DNA of 64,000 bases from Nocardioides turkmenicus. GTDB taxonomy: Bacteria > Actinomycetota > Actinomycetes > Propionibacteriales > Nocardioidaceae. This document shows positions 39,281 to 46,886 of this stretch, one piece after another. The DNA is taken from NCBI RefSeq assembly GCF_011045035.1, contig NZ_JAALAA010000008.1:124001-188000 (forward strand), in the 5' to 3' direction. A program made the translations under genes and the position numbers. Below the pieces are notes generated by a model. The model was not told the origin of the DNA and made no database searches. It worked only from the letters and a program-made list of their open reading frames with translations. Each line of letters begins with the position of its first letter. The first letter of the stretch is position 1.

Positions 39281-40885
39281 GTGCCCCGCGTCCGCCCGCT
39301 CCGCTCCCGCGCTCTGCGCGACCGCCCGGTGGCGCAGCAGGTGCTGCTCCTGCAGTTCGGCACGGTGCTGCTGCTCGTGGTCACCGGCATCCTGATGGCC
39401 TCGTACGACGCCCAGCGCGACTCCTACAGCCGCGCCACTCAGCGCGCGGTGGCGGTCGCCCAGACCGTCGCCGACTCCCCCACCGTCCGCGCCGCGCTTC
39501 GCGACGACGACCCGACGGCGACCCTGCAGCCCTGGACCGAGGAGGTACGCCACGACACCGACACGGACTTCGTGGTGGTGATGGACCTGGACCGCACCCG
39601 CTACACCCACACCGACCCGGACCAGATCGGCGGGAGGTTCGTCGGCGACCTCGGCGGTGCGCCCGAGGGCGAGGTCTTCACCCAGCAGTACACCGGCACG
39701 CTCGGGCCGTCGGTCCGCTCGGTGGTGCCGGTCGAGGACGGCGGCGAGATCGTCGCGCTGGTCTCTGTCGGCATCACGGTCAGCGACATCAACCGCGGAC
39801 TCAAGCGCGACGTCGGGATCGTGCTGCTCTGCGGCGGGCTTGTGCTGGTCGCCGGGCTGACCGGCGCCTGGCTGCTGAGCCGACGCCTGCACCGGCTCAC
39901 CCACGGCCTGGGCGAGCGTGAGCTCGCCCGGATGTACGAGTACTACTCAGCCGTCCTCCACTCGGTCCGCGAGGGCCTGCTGCTGCTCGACGGCGAGGGG
40001 CGGGTGCAGCTGGTCAACGACGAGGCGCGGCGCCTGCTGGCCCTTCCGGACGACGTGGTCGGCACCCGGATCGAGGATCTCGACCTGGCCCCCGGGCTGG
40101 TCGCCGCCGCCCGCGGCCGCACCGCCGAGTCCGACGACCTCTACCTCGCCGGCGAGCGGATCCTGGTGGTCTCCTCGGCGCCCGCGCTCTGGGACGGCCG
40201 TGAGGTCGGCTCGGTCGTGACGCTGCGCGACCACACCGAGCTGCGCTCGGTGACCGGTGAGCTCGAGGTCGTACGCCGCCTCACCGAGTCGCTGCGGTCG
40301 CAGAACCACGAGGCGGCCAACCGGCTGCACACGGTCGTGTCGCTCATCGAGATGGGCCGACCCGACGACGCGGTGGAGTTCGCGACCGAGGAGCTCCAGG
40401 TCGCGCAGCTGCTCACCGATCAGGTCGTCGGCGCGGTCGAGGACCCGGTCGTGGCGGCACTCCTGCTCGGGAAGTCCGCCGAGGCGGCCGAGCAGGGCGT
40501 CGAGCTGCGGATCGTCGGTGAGCTCCCGCCGGGCACCGGCATCCCGCCCCGCGACCTGGTGACGGTGCTGGGCAACCTGGTCGACAACGCCTTCGACGCC
40601 GTCTCCGGTCTCGAGTCCCGTCAGGTCGAGGTCCACCTCACCGGCGACGACCACACCCTCACGGTCCGGGTCGGCGACAGCGGTCCCGGCCTCGACGACA
40701 CCGCCTCGACCCGCGTCCTCGACCGCGGCTGGACGACGAAGGCCGAGCCCGGCACCGGCCGCGGGCTGGGTCTCGCCCTGGTCGTCCAGGTCGCCCGCCG
40801 CCACGGCGGCGAGGTCGGCGTCGGCCGCTCCCACCTCGGTGGGGCCGAGTTCACCGTCACCCTCGCCACGGAGGTGTCCGAATGA
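39281..40885 (+). CDS. Sensor histidine kinase, DcuS/CitA/DctS-like
   Basis: 534 residues. TM1 (about 22-40), an extracytoplasmic PDC/Cache-like sensor (about 41-165), TM2 (about 168-190), a PAS domain (about 222-305, HSVREGLLLLDGEGRVQLVN) and a SpoOB-type dimerisation helix with LRSQNHEAANRLHTVVSL, where His343 is the phosphorylated residue. The ATPase domain has LGNLVDNAFDA, GDSGPGL and GTGRGLGLALV. This is the architecture of C4-dicarboxylate and citrate sensors and fits its place between two dicarboxylate symporter genes. The GTG start at 39281 is approximate; GTG 39278 adjoins it. Confidence 0.92.
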   Translation: MPRVRPLRSRALRDRPVAQQVLLLQFGTVLLLVVTGILMASYDAQRDSYSRATQRAVAVAQTVADSPTVRAALRDDDPTATLQPWTEEVRHDTDTDFVVVMDLDRTRYTHTDPDQIGGRFVGDLGGAPEGEVFTQQYTGTLGPSVRSVVPVEDGGEIVALVSVGITVSDINRGLKRDVGIVLLCGGLVLVAGLTGAWLLSRRLHRLTHGLGERELARMYEYYSAVLHSVREGLLLLDGEGRVQLVNDEARRLLALPDDVVGTRIEDLDLAPGLVAAARGRTAESDDLYLAGERILVVSSAPALWDGREVGSVVTLRDHTELRSVTGELEVVRRLTESLRSQNHEAANRLHTVVSLIEMGRPDDAVEFATEELQVAQLLTDQVVGAVEDPVVAALLLGKSAEAAEQGVELRIVGELPPGTGIPPRDLVTVLGNLVDNAFDAVSGLESRQVEVHLTGDDHTLTVRVGDSGPGLDDTASTRVLDRGWTTKAEPGTGRGLGLALVVQVARRHGGEVGVGRSHLGGAEFTVTLATEVSE

Positions 40886-41574
40886 GTGTGCGGGTGCTGG
40901 TCGTCGAGGACGAGGCGCTGGCGGCCGAGGCCCATGCGGCGTACGTCGGGAGGGTGCCGGGCTTCGAGCTCGCCGGGATCGCGCGGTCCGCGCGCGAGGC
41001 GGTACGTACGCTCGACACCGCCCGAGACGCCGGTGCTCCGGTCGACCTGATCCTGCTGGACATGAACCTGCCCGACGGCCACGGGCTCGGCCTGCTCGGC
41101 AGGCTGCGTACCGCCGGGCACCTGTGCGACGTGATCGCGGTGACGGCAGCGCGGGACACCAAGGTGGTGCGGCAGGCTGTCGTGCAGGGGGTGGTGCTCT
41201 ACCTGCTCAAGCCGTTCACCTTCGCGACCTTCCGGGCCAAGCTGGAGCAGTACGCCGACTATCGCGCCCGACTCGAGGCGGCGCCCGAGGAGGTCGTCCA
41301 GGACGAGGTCGACCAGCTGCTGGGGTCGCTGCGGCCCACCGGGAGCACGCCGCTGCCCAAGGGCATGAGCGCGGAGACGCTGCGGGCGGTGACGGCCGCG
41401 CTGCGCGATGCCGAGCGCGACCTGTCGGCGAGCGAGGTCGCGGCGGTGGTCGGGGCGTCGCGGGTGACCGCTCGCCGCTACCTCGAGCATCTCGCCGACA
41501 AGGGCCTGGCCGCGCGCGGGGTCCGTTACGGTCCCAGCGGCGGCCGGCCCGAGGTCAGCTACTCCTGGAGCTAG
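40882..41574 (+). CDS. Response regulator, DcuR/CitB/DctR-like
   Basis: 230 residues. The receiver domain (about 3-120) has VVEDEALAAEAH, LLDMNLPDGHG with phospho-acceptor Asp60, and YLLKPFTF. The C-terminal output (about 160-230) has a helix-turn-helix LSASEVAAVVGASRVTARRY typical of the CitB/DcuR group. The ATG overlaps the kinase stop by 4 bases. Its TAG and the TAG of the convergent symporter gene share the bases CTAG (41571-41574), leaving no room for a terminator. Confidence 0.93.
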   Translation: MSVRVLVVEDEALAAEAHAAYVGRVPGFELAGIARSAREAVRTLDTARDAGAPVDLILLDMNLPDGHGLGLLGRLRTAGHLCDVIAVTAARDTKVVRQAVVQGVVLYLLKPFTFATFRAKLEQYADYRARLEAAPEEVVQDEVDQLLGSLRPTGSTPLPKGMSAETLRAVTAALRDAERDLSASEVAAVVGASRVTARRYLEHLADKGLAARGVRYGPSGGRPEVSYSWS

Positions 41575-42932
41575 ACGGTCGTCTTCTCGCCCTCCGCCGC
41601 CGGCGGCGGGGTGGCGGCGTGGTCGTCGACCATCGTGGTCTCGTCGAACGGGTCCTGACCAGCCAGAACACGGTCGAGCTGGCCGCGGTCCATGGTCTTG
41701 GTCCAGTGGCCCACCAAGACGGTGGCGACCGAGTTGCCGGCGAAGTTGGTCAGCGCACGGGCCTCGGACATGAACCGATCGATGCCCACGATCAGCCCGA
41801 CACCGTCGACCAGCTCCGGACGGTGCGACTGCAGCCCGCCCGCGAGAGTGGCCAGACCGGCACCGGTGACACCCGCGGCACCCTTGGAGGCGATCATCAT
41901 GAACAGCAGCAGACCGATCTGCTCACCGATGCTCAACGGATCACCCATCGCGTCCGCGATGAAGATCGACGCCATCGTCAGGTAGATCGCGGTGCCATCG
42001 AGGTTGAACGAGTAGCCCGTGGGGACGACCACACCGACCGTGGCCTGCTCGACGCCGGCGTGCTCCATCTTCGCGATCAGACGCGGCAGCGCCGACTCGC
42101 TCGACGAGGTCGAGAGGATGAGCAGGAACTCGCGGGCGAGGTAGCGCAGCAGCTTGAAGAGGCTGACGCCGGTCGCCAGCTTCAGCAGCACCCCGAGCAC
42201 GACGAACACGAACAGCGCACACGTGATGTAGAAGGCGACCATGATCACCGCGAGGCTCTTGAGCGCGTCGAGCCCCGTCTCCCCGACGACGCCGGCGATG
42301 GCGCCGAAGGCACCGATCGGGGCGACCCACATGATCATCGCCAGCACCCGGAAGATCAGCTTCTGGGCCCAGACGATGACGTTGAGGATCGGGGCACCGG
42401 CCGGGCCCATCCGCTGCAGGGCGAACCCGATGAGCAGTGCGACGAGCAGCGTCTGCAGCACCTCGCCGGAGGTGAGCGCCGAGAGCAGGCTGGTCGGGAT
42501 GATCCCGAGGAGGAAGTCGGTGGTGCTGGCGTGGCCCTCCGCGGCCGCGTCCTGGCCGGCCTGCGAGGACTCCGGGTCGAGCTGGAGACCGCTGCCCGGG
42601 TCGATCAGGTTGCCGACGACCACGCCGATACCGAGCGCGACCGTGGACATCACGATGAAGTAGAGCAGGGCCAGACCACCGACCCGGCCGACCTTCGCGG
42701 CGCTGGCGACCGAGCCCACGCCGATCACCAGGGTGCAGAAGATGATCGGCTGGATCATCATCTTGATCAGGTTCACGAACGCGGTGCCGATCGGCTTCAG
42801 CTCCACCGCGAACGACGGGGCGATCAGTCCGACCAGGATGCCGAGCACCACCGCGGCGATCACCGCGATGTAGAGATAGTGGGTGCGGTCCTTCTTCGGT
42901 GCCGGGGCGGGACCGGCGGTTGTTTCAGCCAT
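41571..42932 (-). CDS. dctA: C4-dicarboxylate:cation symporter (DAACS family), copy 2
   Basis: 453 residues, same architecture and signature loops as copy 1: MMIQPIIF, LSTSSSESALP, GYSFNLDGTAIYLTMAS and NFAGNSVATVLVGHW. The start MAETTAGPAPAPKKD at 42932 has GAGGAG 8 bases upstream. Outside the identical block the copies differ in the loop region (LDPESSQAGQDAAAEGHAST versus the copy 1 sequence) and in the segment GPAGAPILNVIVWAQK, so they may differ in substrate or expression. A GTGAC-N4-GTCAC palindrome lies 26 bases upstream. Confidence 0.93.
   Translation of the reverse strand: MAETTAGPAPAPKKDRTHYLYIAVIAAVVLGILVGLIAPSFAVELKPIGTAFVNLIKMMIQPIIFCTLVIGVGSVASAAKVGRVGGLALLYFIVMSTVALGIGVVVGNLIDPGSGLQLDPESSQAGQDAAAEGHASTTDFLLGIIPTSLLSALTSGEVLQTLLVALLIGFALQRMGPAGAPILNVIVWAQKLIFRVLAMIMWVAPIGAFGAIAGVVGETGLDALKSLAVIMVAFYITCALFVFVVLGVLLKLATGVSLFKLLRYLAREFLLILSTSSSESALPRLIAKMEHAGVEQATVGVVVPTGYSFNLDGTAIYLTMASIFIADAMGDPLSIGEQIGLLLFMMIASKGAAGVTGAGLATLAGGLQSHRPELVDGVGLIVGIDRFMSEARALTNFAGNSVATVLVGHWTKTMDRGQLDRVLAGQDPFDETTMVDDHAATPPPAAEGEKTTV
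41718..42366. repeat. 649-bp block identical to 37926-38574
   Basis: Second member of the identical pair, in the same strand orientation. Direct repeats of this length around the two-component genes could recombine and delete or duplicate about 3.8 kb. Confidence 0.9.
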
Positions 42933-42957
42933 GATCAGGCTCCTCGAGACAGTGGGG

Positions 42958-42971
42958 GTGACCTGGGTCAC
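42958..42971. promoter_or_regulatory. Palindrome upstream of dctA copy 2
   Basis: GTGACCTGGGTCAC, two 6-base arms around two bases. It matches the GTGAC-N4-GTCAC pattern of the copy 1 promoter palindrome (39201-39214). Confidence 0.65.
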
Positions 42972-43082
42972 TATCCCGCCTCCCCCGGGGCCGCGGCCAG
43001 CCTCCCACGCCCGGATGCGCCGATCGGCAGGCCGCGTAAATCATTCGCGCTCGGGGTCCGCGGCCCGGCAGAGTCGATGCCC

Positions 43083-43826
43083 ATGACGAGCAGCGATCTG
43101 TGGACGAGGGAGACGGCCGAGCGCTACGACGACCCGGACGACTGGGTCAACTCGCCCGAGGTGACCGGGCCGGTGGCCCGCTTCCTGGCCGAGGTCGCCG
43201 ACGGCGGCCCGGCTCTCGAGCTGGCCATCGGGACGGGTCGGATCGGCGTACCGCTGCGGGAGCTGGGGGTGCCGGTCACCGGCATCGAGCTCTCCCAGCC
43301 GATGGTCGACGTCCTGCGGCGCAAGGTCACCGAGGACGAGATTCCGGTGGTGGTCGGCGACATGGCCGCTGCCGAGGCGCCCGGGGTCGGGACGTACTCG
43401 TTGGTCTATCTGGTCTTCAACACGATCGGCAACCTGCGTACGCAGGACGAGCAGGTCGCCGGCTTCGCCAACGCCGCCCGCCACCTGGCGCCCGGCGGAC
43501 GCTTCCTGATCGAGGTCGGCGTGCCAGGCCTGCGGCGGCTCCCGCCGGGCAGCCCGGCGATCCCGTTCGACGTCTCTCCCGGGCATCTCGGTTTCGACAC
43601 CTACGACCTGGTCACCCAGCAGGCCATCTCGCACCACTACACCCGCGAGCCCGACGGCCGCTACCGCTACGGGCAGCACAACTTCCGTTTCGTGTGGCCC
43701 TCCGAGCTCGACCTGATGGCGCGGCTGGCCGGGATGAGCCTGGAGGCGAGGTACGCCGGCTGGGACCGCTCCGAGCTCACCAGCGAATCGACGAGTCACG
43801 TCTCCGTGTGGCGCAAGCCGGAGTAG
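43083..43826 (+). CDS. Class I SAM-dependent methyltransferase
   Basis: 247 residues. Motif I is ALELAIGTGRIGVPL (about 41-55), followed by GIELSQPMVDVLR and VVGDMAA, then LVYLVFNTIGNL and LAPGGRFLIEV. The substrate is unknown. Start ATG 43083, with an in-frame ATG at 43077 as alternative; neither has a clear ribosome site. The 3' end overlaps the convergent MmcQ/YjbR-like gene by 31 bases. Confidence 0.85.
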   Translation: MTSSDLWTRETAERYDDPDDWVNSPEVTGPVARFLAEVADGGPALELAIGTGRIGVPLRELGVPVTGIELSQPMVDVLRRKVTEDEIPVVVGDMAAAEAPGVGTYSLVYLVFNTIGNLRTQDEQVAGFANAARHLAPGGRFLIEVGVPGLRRLPPGSPAIPFDVSPGHLGFDTYDLVTQQAISHHYTREPDGRYRYGQHNFRFVWPSELDLMARLAGMSLEARYAGWDRSELTSESTSHVSVWRKPE

Positions 43827-44113
43827 CGCTGGAACTCCCAGGCGAGCCGGATCGCCGACTGCACGGCTTCTGCCGGAGCTCGATCGACGTAGGCCTCGAT
43901 CTTGTGGTGCGCCTCCAGCCTCGGCGGGATGCCGAACGCGTCCGGCCAGCGTTCGATCAGCTCCTCGCGCTTCTCCCTCGGCACCCGGACGAGCAGCGTC
44001 GTCGGGTCGGTGAACCGGGCGACAAGGCGATGGTGATCGACGTACCAGCCGCGCGGCTTGTGGCGGCAACCCTCCAGGGTCGCCAGGTAGGCGTCGACCT
44101 CAGCGGGCGTCAT
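43796..44113 (-). CDS. MmcQ/YjbR-like small protein
   Basis: 105 residues. DAYLATLEGCRHKPRGWYVD, RFTDPTTLLVRVPREKREEL and FGIPPRLEAHHKIEAYVDRA resemble the MmcQ/YjbR CyaY-like fold. The role of such proteins is unclear (DNA binding has been proposed). It overlaps the end of the upstream gene on the same strand by 14 bases and the convergent methyltransferase gene by 31. Confidence 0.6.
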   Translation of the reverse strand: MTPAEVDAYLATLEGCRHKPRGWYVDHHRLVARFTDPTTLLVRVPREKREELIERWPDAFGIPPRLEAHHKIEAYVDRAPAEAVQSAIRLAWEFQRYSGLRHTET

Positions 44114-44402
44114 GCTCCGGAGCGTACGCCGACCGCCAGCGCTCCGCGGCGACCTTCGCCGCCTCGCCGATGAGGCCGGTCAGCTCGGGACGGTCGGGCA
44201 CCGGGAACGAGGTGTAGGCGCCGCGGCCTCCATCGACCGGCCGCCCGTAGGCCTTGGCCGCAAGCCGGCCGTCGGGCAGCAGGCGTACGTTGAGGGTGGT
44301 GAGCCGGAAGGTCACCTCCCGCCTGCTGTCCGTCCACTGCAGCTCGTCCGGGATGGCCACGTTGATCGCCAGGGCGCTGACCTCGACCTCGTCCGTCGTC
44401 AC
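44100..44402 (-). CDS. Hypothetical protein
   Basis: 100 residues, not recognised. The central EVTFRLTTLNVRLLPDGRLA and AYGRPVDGGRGAYTSFPVPD suggest a small beta-rich domain, followed by a helix (GLIGEAAKVAAERWRSAY). No signal or membrane segment. It overlaps the MmcQ/YjbR-like gene by 14 bases, so the two form a unit. Confidence 0.5.
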   Translation of the reverse strand: MTTDEVEVSALAINVAIPDELQWTDSRREVTFRLTTLNVRLLPDGRLAAKAYGRPVDGGRGAYTSFPVPDRPELTGLIGEAAKVAAERWRSAYAPEHDAR

Positions 44403-44422
44403 GGGCCGAGTCTAGATCCGTG

Positions 44423-44959
44423 TCAGGTGAGGCGCAGGGCCATCTTCGACTCCGTGCGCGGGTCGCCCTCGGGGAAGGGTTGCACGTCGCCGGTGGGCTC
44501 GAAGCCGAGACGCTCGTAGAGGCGGCGGCCGGACTCGTTGCCGTCGACGACCCACAGCGTCAGGACGGTCGCTCCGTCACGGCGGGCCCAGTCGGCGACG
44601 CCGTGGACGAGAGCCTCGGCGAGGCCGTGGCCACGGGCATCGGGAGCCAGCCACATCGAGATCATGTGGTGCTCGTCGTCGTGGATGATCCCAGCGGCGA
44701 TCCCGGACGGCTTCTCCCCGACCCAGGCGATGACGGCGGCTCCGGACGCCGCCCAGAGCCGCCAGCGCTCGTCGGGCCAGGCGGCGACCTCCGCGTAGGA
44801 GTCCCAGTAGGCCTCGGGCGTGTCCTGCAGAGCGGCGAGGCGCACCTGCTTGAGCGCCGGCCACTCGTCCTCGACGACGACACGTACCTCCGCCGTCGGG
44901 ACCGCCTTCTCAGGGGTCCCGACGCCGGGGAGCGAGCTGGGCCTTTTCGGGGCACTCAT
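44423..44959 (-). CDS. GNAT-family N-acetyltransferase
   Basis: 178 residues. VRVVVEDEWPALKQVRLAAL at the N-terminus, the acetyl-CoA loop WLAPDARGHGLAEALVHGVA (about 105-125) and the C-terminal NESGRRLYERLGFEPTGDVQ are standard GNAT elements. The substrate is not evident. Start MSAPKRPSSL at 44959, 4 bases after the glyA stop, so it is probably cotranscribed with glyA. Confidence 0.85.
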   Translation of the reverse strand: MSAPKRPSSLPGVGTPEKAVPTAEVRVVVEDEWPALKQVRLAALQDTPEAYWDSYAEVAAWPDERWRLWAASGAAVIAWVGEKPSGIAAGIIHDDEHHMISMWLAPDARGHGLAEALVHGVADWARRDGATVLTLWVVDGNESGRRLYERLGFEPTGDVQPFPEGDPRTESKMALRLT

Positions 44960-44963
44960 GGAA

Positions 44964-46421
44964 TCAGGCCAGGTCGAGACCGGGGTACAGCGGGAACTTC
45001 GCGAGCAGCTCCGCGGCAGCGGCCTTGGTGTTGTCGGCGACACCGTCGGCGATGGCGTAGGACGCCTTGGAGGGGCCACCGGCCTTCGTGGTGCCGGGGG
45101 TCGTCTTCGAGAGGACGTCGACGATGAGCTCGGCGACGCGGTCGAACTCGTCGGCACCGAAGCCGCGGGTGGTCAGGGCCGGGGTGCCGAGGCGGATGCC
45201 CGAGGTGTACCAGGCGCCGTTGGGGTCGGCCGGGACCGAGTTGCGGTTGGTGACCACGCCGGAGTCGAGCAGCGCCGACTCGGCCTGACGGCCGGTGAGG
45301 CCGAAGCTGGTGACGTCGAGGAGGACCAGATGGTTGTCGGTGCCGCCGGTGACGAGCTTGGCGCCGCGCTTGAGGAAGCCCTCGGCGAGCGACTTCGCGT
45401 TGTCGGCGACCTGCTGGGCGTAGGTCTGGAAGCTCTCCTGCTTCGCCTCGGCGAACGCGACGGCCTTGGCGGCCATGACGTGGCTGAGCGGGCCACCGAG
45501 GACCATCGGGCAGCCGCGGTCGACGCTCGGGGCGTACTCCTCGGTGGCCAGGATGAAACCGCCGCGCGGGCCGCGGAGCGACTTGTGGGAGGTCGAGGTG
45601 ACGACGTGGGCGTAGGGAACCGGGTTCTCCTCGCCCTGGAACACCTTGCCGGCGACGAGGCCGGCGAAGTGGGCCATGTCGACCATCAGGGTGGCGCCGA
45701 CCTCGTCGGCGATCTCGCGCATCTTGGCGAAGTTCACCCGGCGCGGGTAGGCGGAGTAGCCGGCCACGATGATGAGCGGCTGGAACTCCTTGGCCTTGGC
45801 GCGCAGGGCGTCGTAGTCGAGCAGGCCGGTCTCGGGGTCGGTGCCGTACTGGTTCTGGTGGAACATCTTGCCCGAGATGTTCGGGCGGAAGCCGTGGGTG
45901 AGGTGGCCGCCGGCGTCCAGGCTCATCCCGAGCAGGCGCTGGTTGCCGAGCTCGGCACGCAGCGTCTCCCAGTCGGCCTCGGAGAGCTCGTTCATGTTCT
46001 TGACGGCCATCTTCTCCAGCCACGGGCCCTCGACCCGGTGGGCGAGGATGGCCCAGTACGCCGTCAGGTTGGCGTCGATGCCCGAGTGCGGCTGCACGTA
46101 GGCGTACTCGGCACCGAAGAGCTCGCGGGCGTGCTCGGCCGCGATCGACTCGACGGTGTCGACGTTCTGGCAGCCGGCGTAGAAGCGGTGGCCGACGGTG
46201 CCCTCGGCGTACTTGTCGGAGAACCAGGTGCCCATCGTCATCAGCGTGGCGGGGCTCGCGTAGTTCTCGCTCGCGATCAGCTTGAGGCTGGCGCGCTGGT
46301 CAGCGAGCTCCTGCTTGGTCGCCTCGGCGATGCGGGGCTCCACGGAGGCGATGACCTCGAGGGCTTGGTTGTAGGCAGAACTCACAGTGCCTGAATTCAC
46401 CGGGGCAGACAGATCGCTCAT
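44964..46421 (-). CDS. glyA: Serine hydroxymethyltransferase
   Basis: PLP enzyme interconverting serine plus tetrahydrofolate with glycine plus methylene-tetrahydrofolate. The PLP lysine is Lys280 in [35 protein letters not shown] and [11 protein letters not shown] are also present. 485 residues, about 65 longer than E. coli GlyA because of an insertion around residues 128-185 ([20 protein letters not shown]), a feature of one actinobacterial GlyA subgroup. It faces away from the sulfur operon across a 466-base spacer. Confidence 0.95.
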   Translation of the reverse strand: MSDLSAPVNSGTVSSAYNQALEVIASVEPRIAEATKQELADQRASLKLIASENYASPATLMTMGTWFSDKYAEGTVGHRFYAGCQNVDTVESIAAEHARELFGAEYAYVQPHSGIDANLTAYWAILAHRVEGPWLEKMAVKNMNELSEADWETLRAELGNQRLLGMSLDAGGHLTHGFRPNISGKMFHQNQYGTDPETGLLDYDALRAKAKEFQPLIIVAGYSAYPRRVNFAKMREIADEVGATLMVDMAHFAGLVAGKVFQGEENPVPYAHVVTSTSHKSLRGPRGGFILATEEYAPSVDRGCPMVLGGPLSHVMAAKAVAFAEAKQESFQTYAQQVADNAKSLAEGFLKRGAKLVTGGTDNHLVLLDVTSFGLTGRQAESALLDSGVVTNRNSVPADPNGAWYTSGIRLGTPALTTRGFGADEFDRVAELIVDVLSKTTPGTTKAGGPSKASYAIADGVADNTKAAAAELLAKFPLYPGLDLA

Positions 46422-46669
46422 GGATCACAGCCTAGTCAGCCCCGCGGACGAGAGCAGCATCGTGGTCGCCCGGTGCGTTGCGTACGTCCCCTATCACCGC
46501 CCACGGGAATGGCCGGGCCCTCAACCGAGTTAAGGAAGCGTGACCAGATGGTGACCTCCGACACATCGCACGCGTGAACAAGCGAGAACGTCCCACATAA
46601 CGGACCGACGTCTCATATATCGGGATTCCAGATTGCGTGACGGCCGTCCGCTACCTGAGACTCCTTGAC

Positions 46670-46759
46670 ATGGTCACTGCTGCAACACATGCGCACCTCG
46701 TGGTTCGACGCCACGTGGACTATTGCCGCATCCGCAGCTCGATCTGTTGGCGCCACTGA
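46670..46759 (+). CDS. Cysteine-containing leader peptide of the sulfite reductase operon
   Basis: 29 codons, MVTAATHAHLVV then RRHVDYCRIRSSICWRH and TGA. The RRHVD...R..S..C pattern is that of short putative leader peptides that precede sulfur-metabolism genes in actinobacteria. Two Cys codons lie near the end (19 and 26). It starts 217 bases before the sulfite reductase ATG. By analogy with cysteine-responsive attenuation described in mycobacteria, ribosome stalling at these codons could raise downstream expression when cysteine is scarce (inference). The 248 bases between glyA and this peptide presumably hold both promoters; I see no further gene there. A short GCTCG-CCG-CGAGC hairpin is present at 46824-46836. 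Confidence 0.75.
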   Translation: MVTAATHAHLVVRRHVDYCRIRSSICWRH

Positions 46760-46886
46760 CGCCCAGCGCTCCGCATCCCACCGCGTCGAGCCGCTGGCCC
46801 GCCGCCCGACAGACATCCCGGGCGCTCGCCGCGAGCACGTCCCTGCTCCGCCGTGCGTCCACGACCGACGCAAAGGTTTCTCTGAC

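Noticed and set aside
40839..43826. A nearly 1,000-codon plus-strand frame through the response regulator and dctA copy 2
   Set aside because: It joins shadows of three real genes; only its last part coincides with the methyltransferase, which has its own start at 43083.
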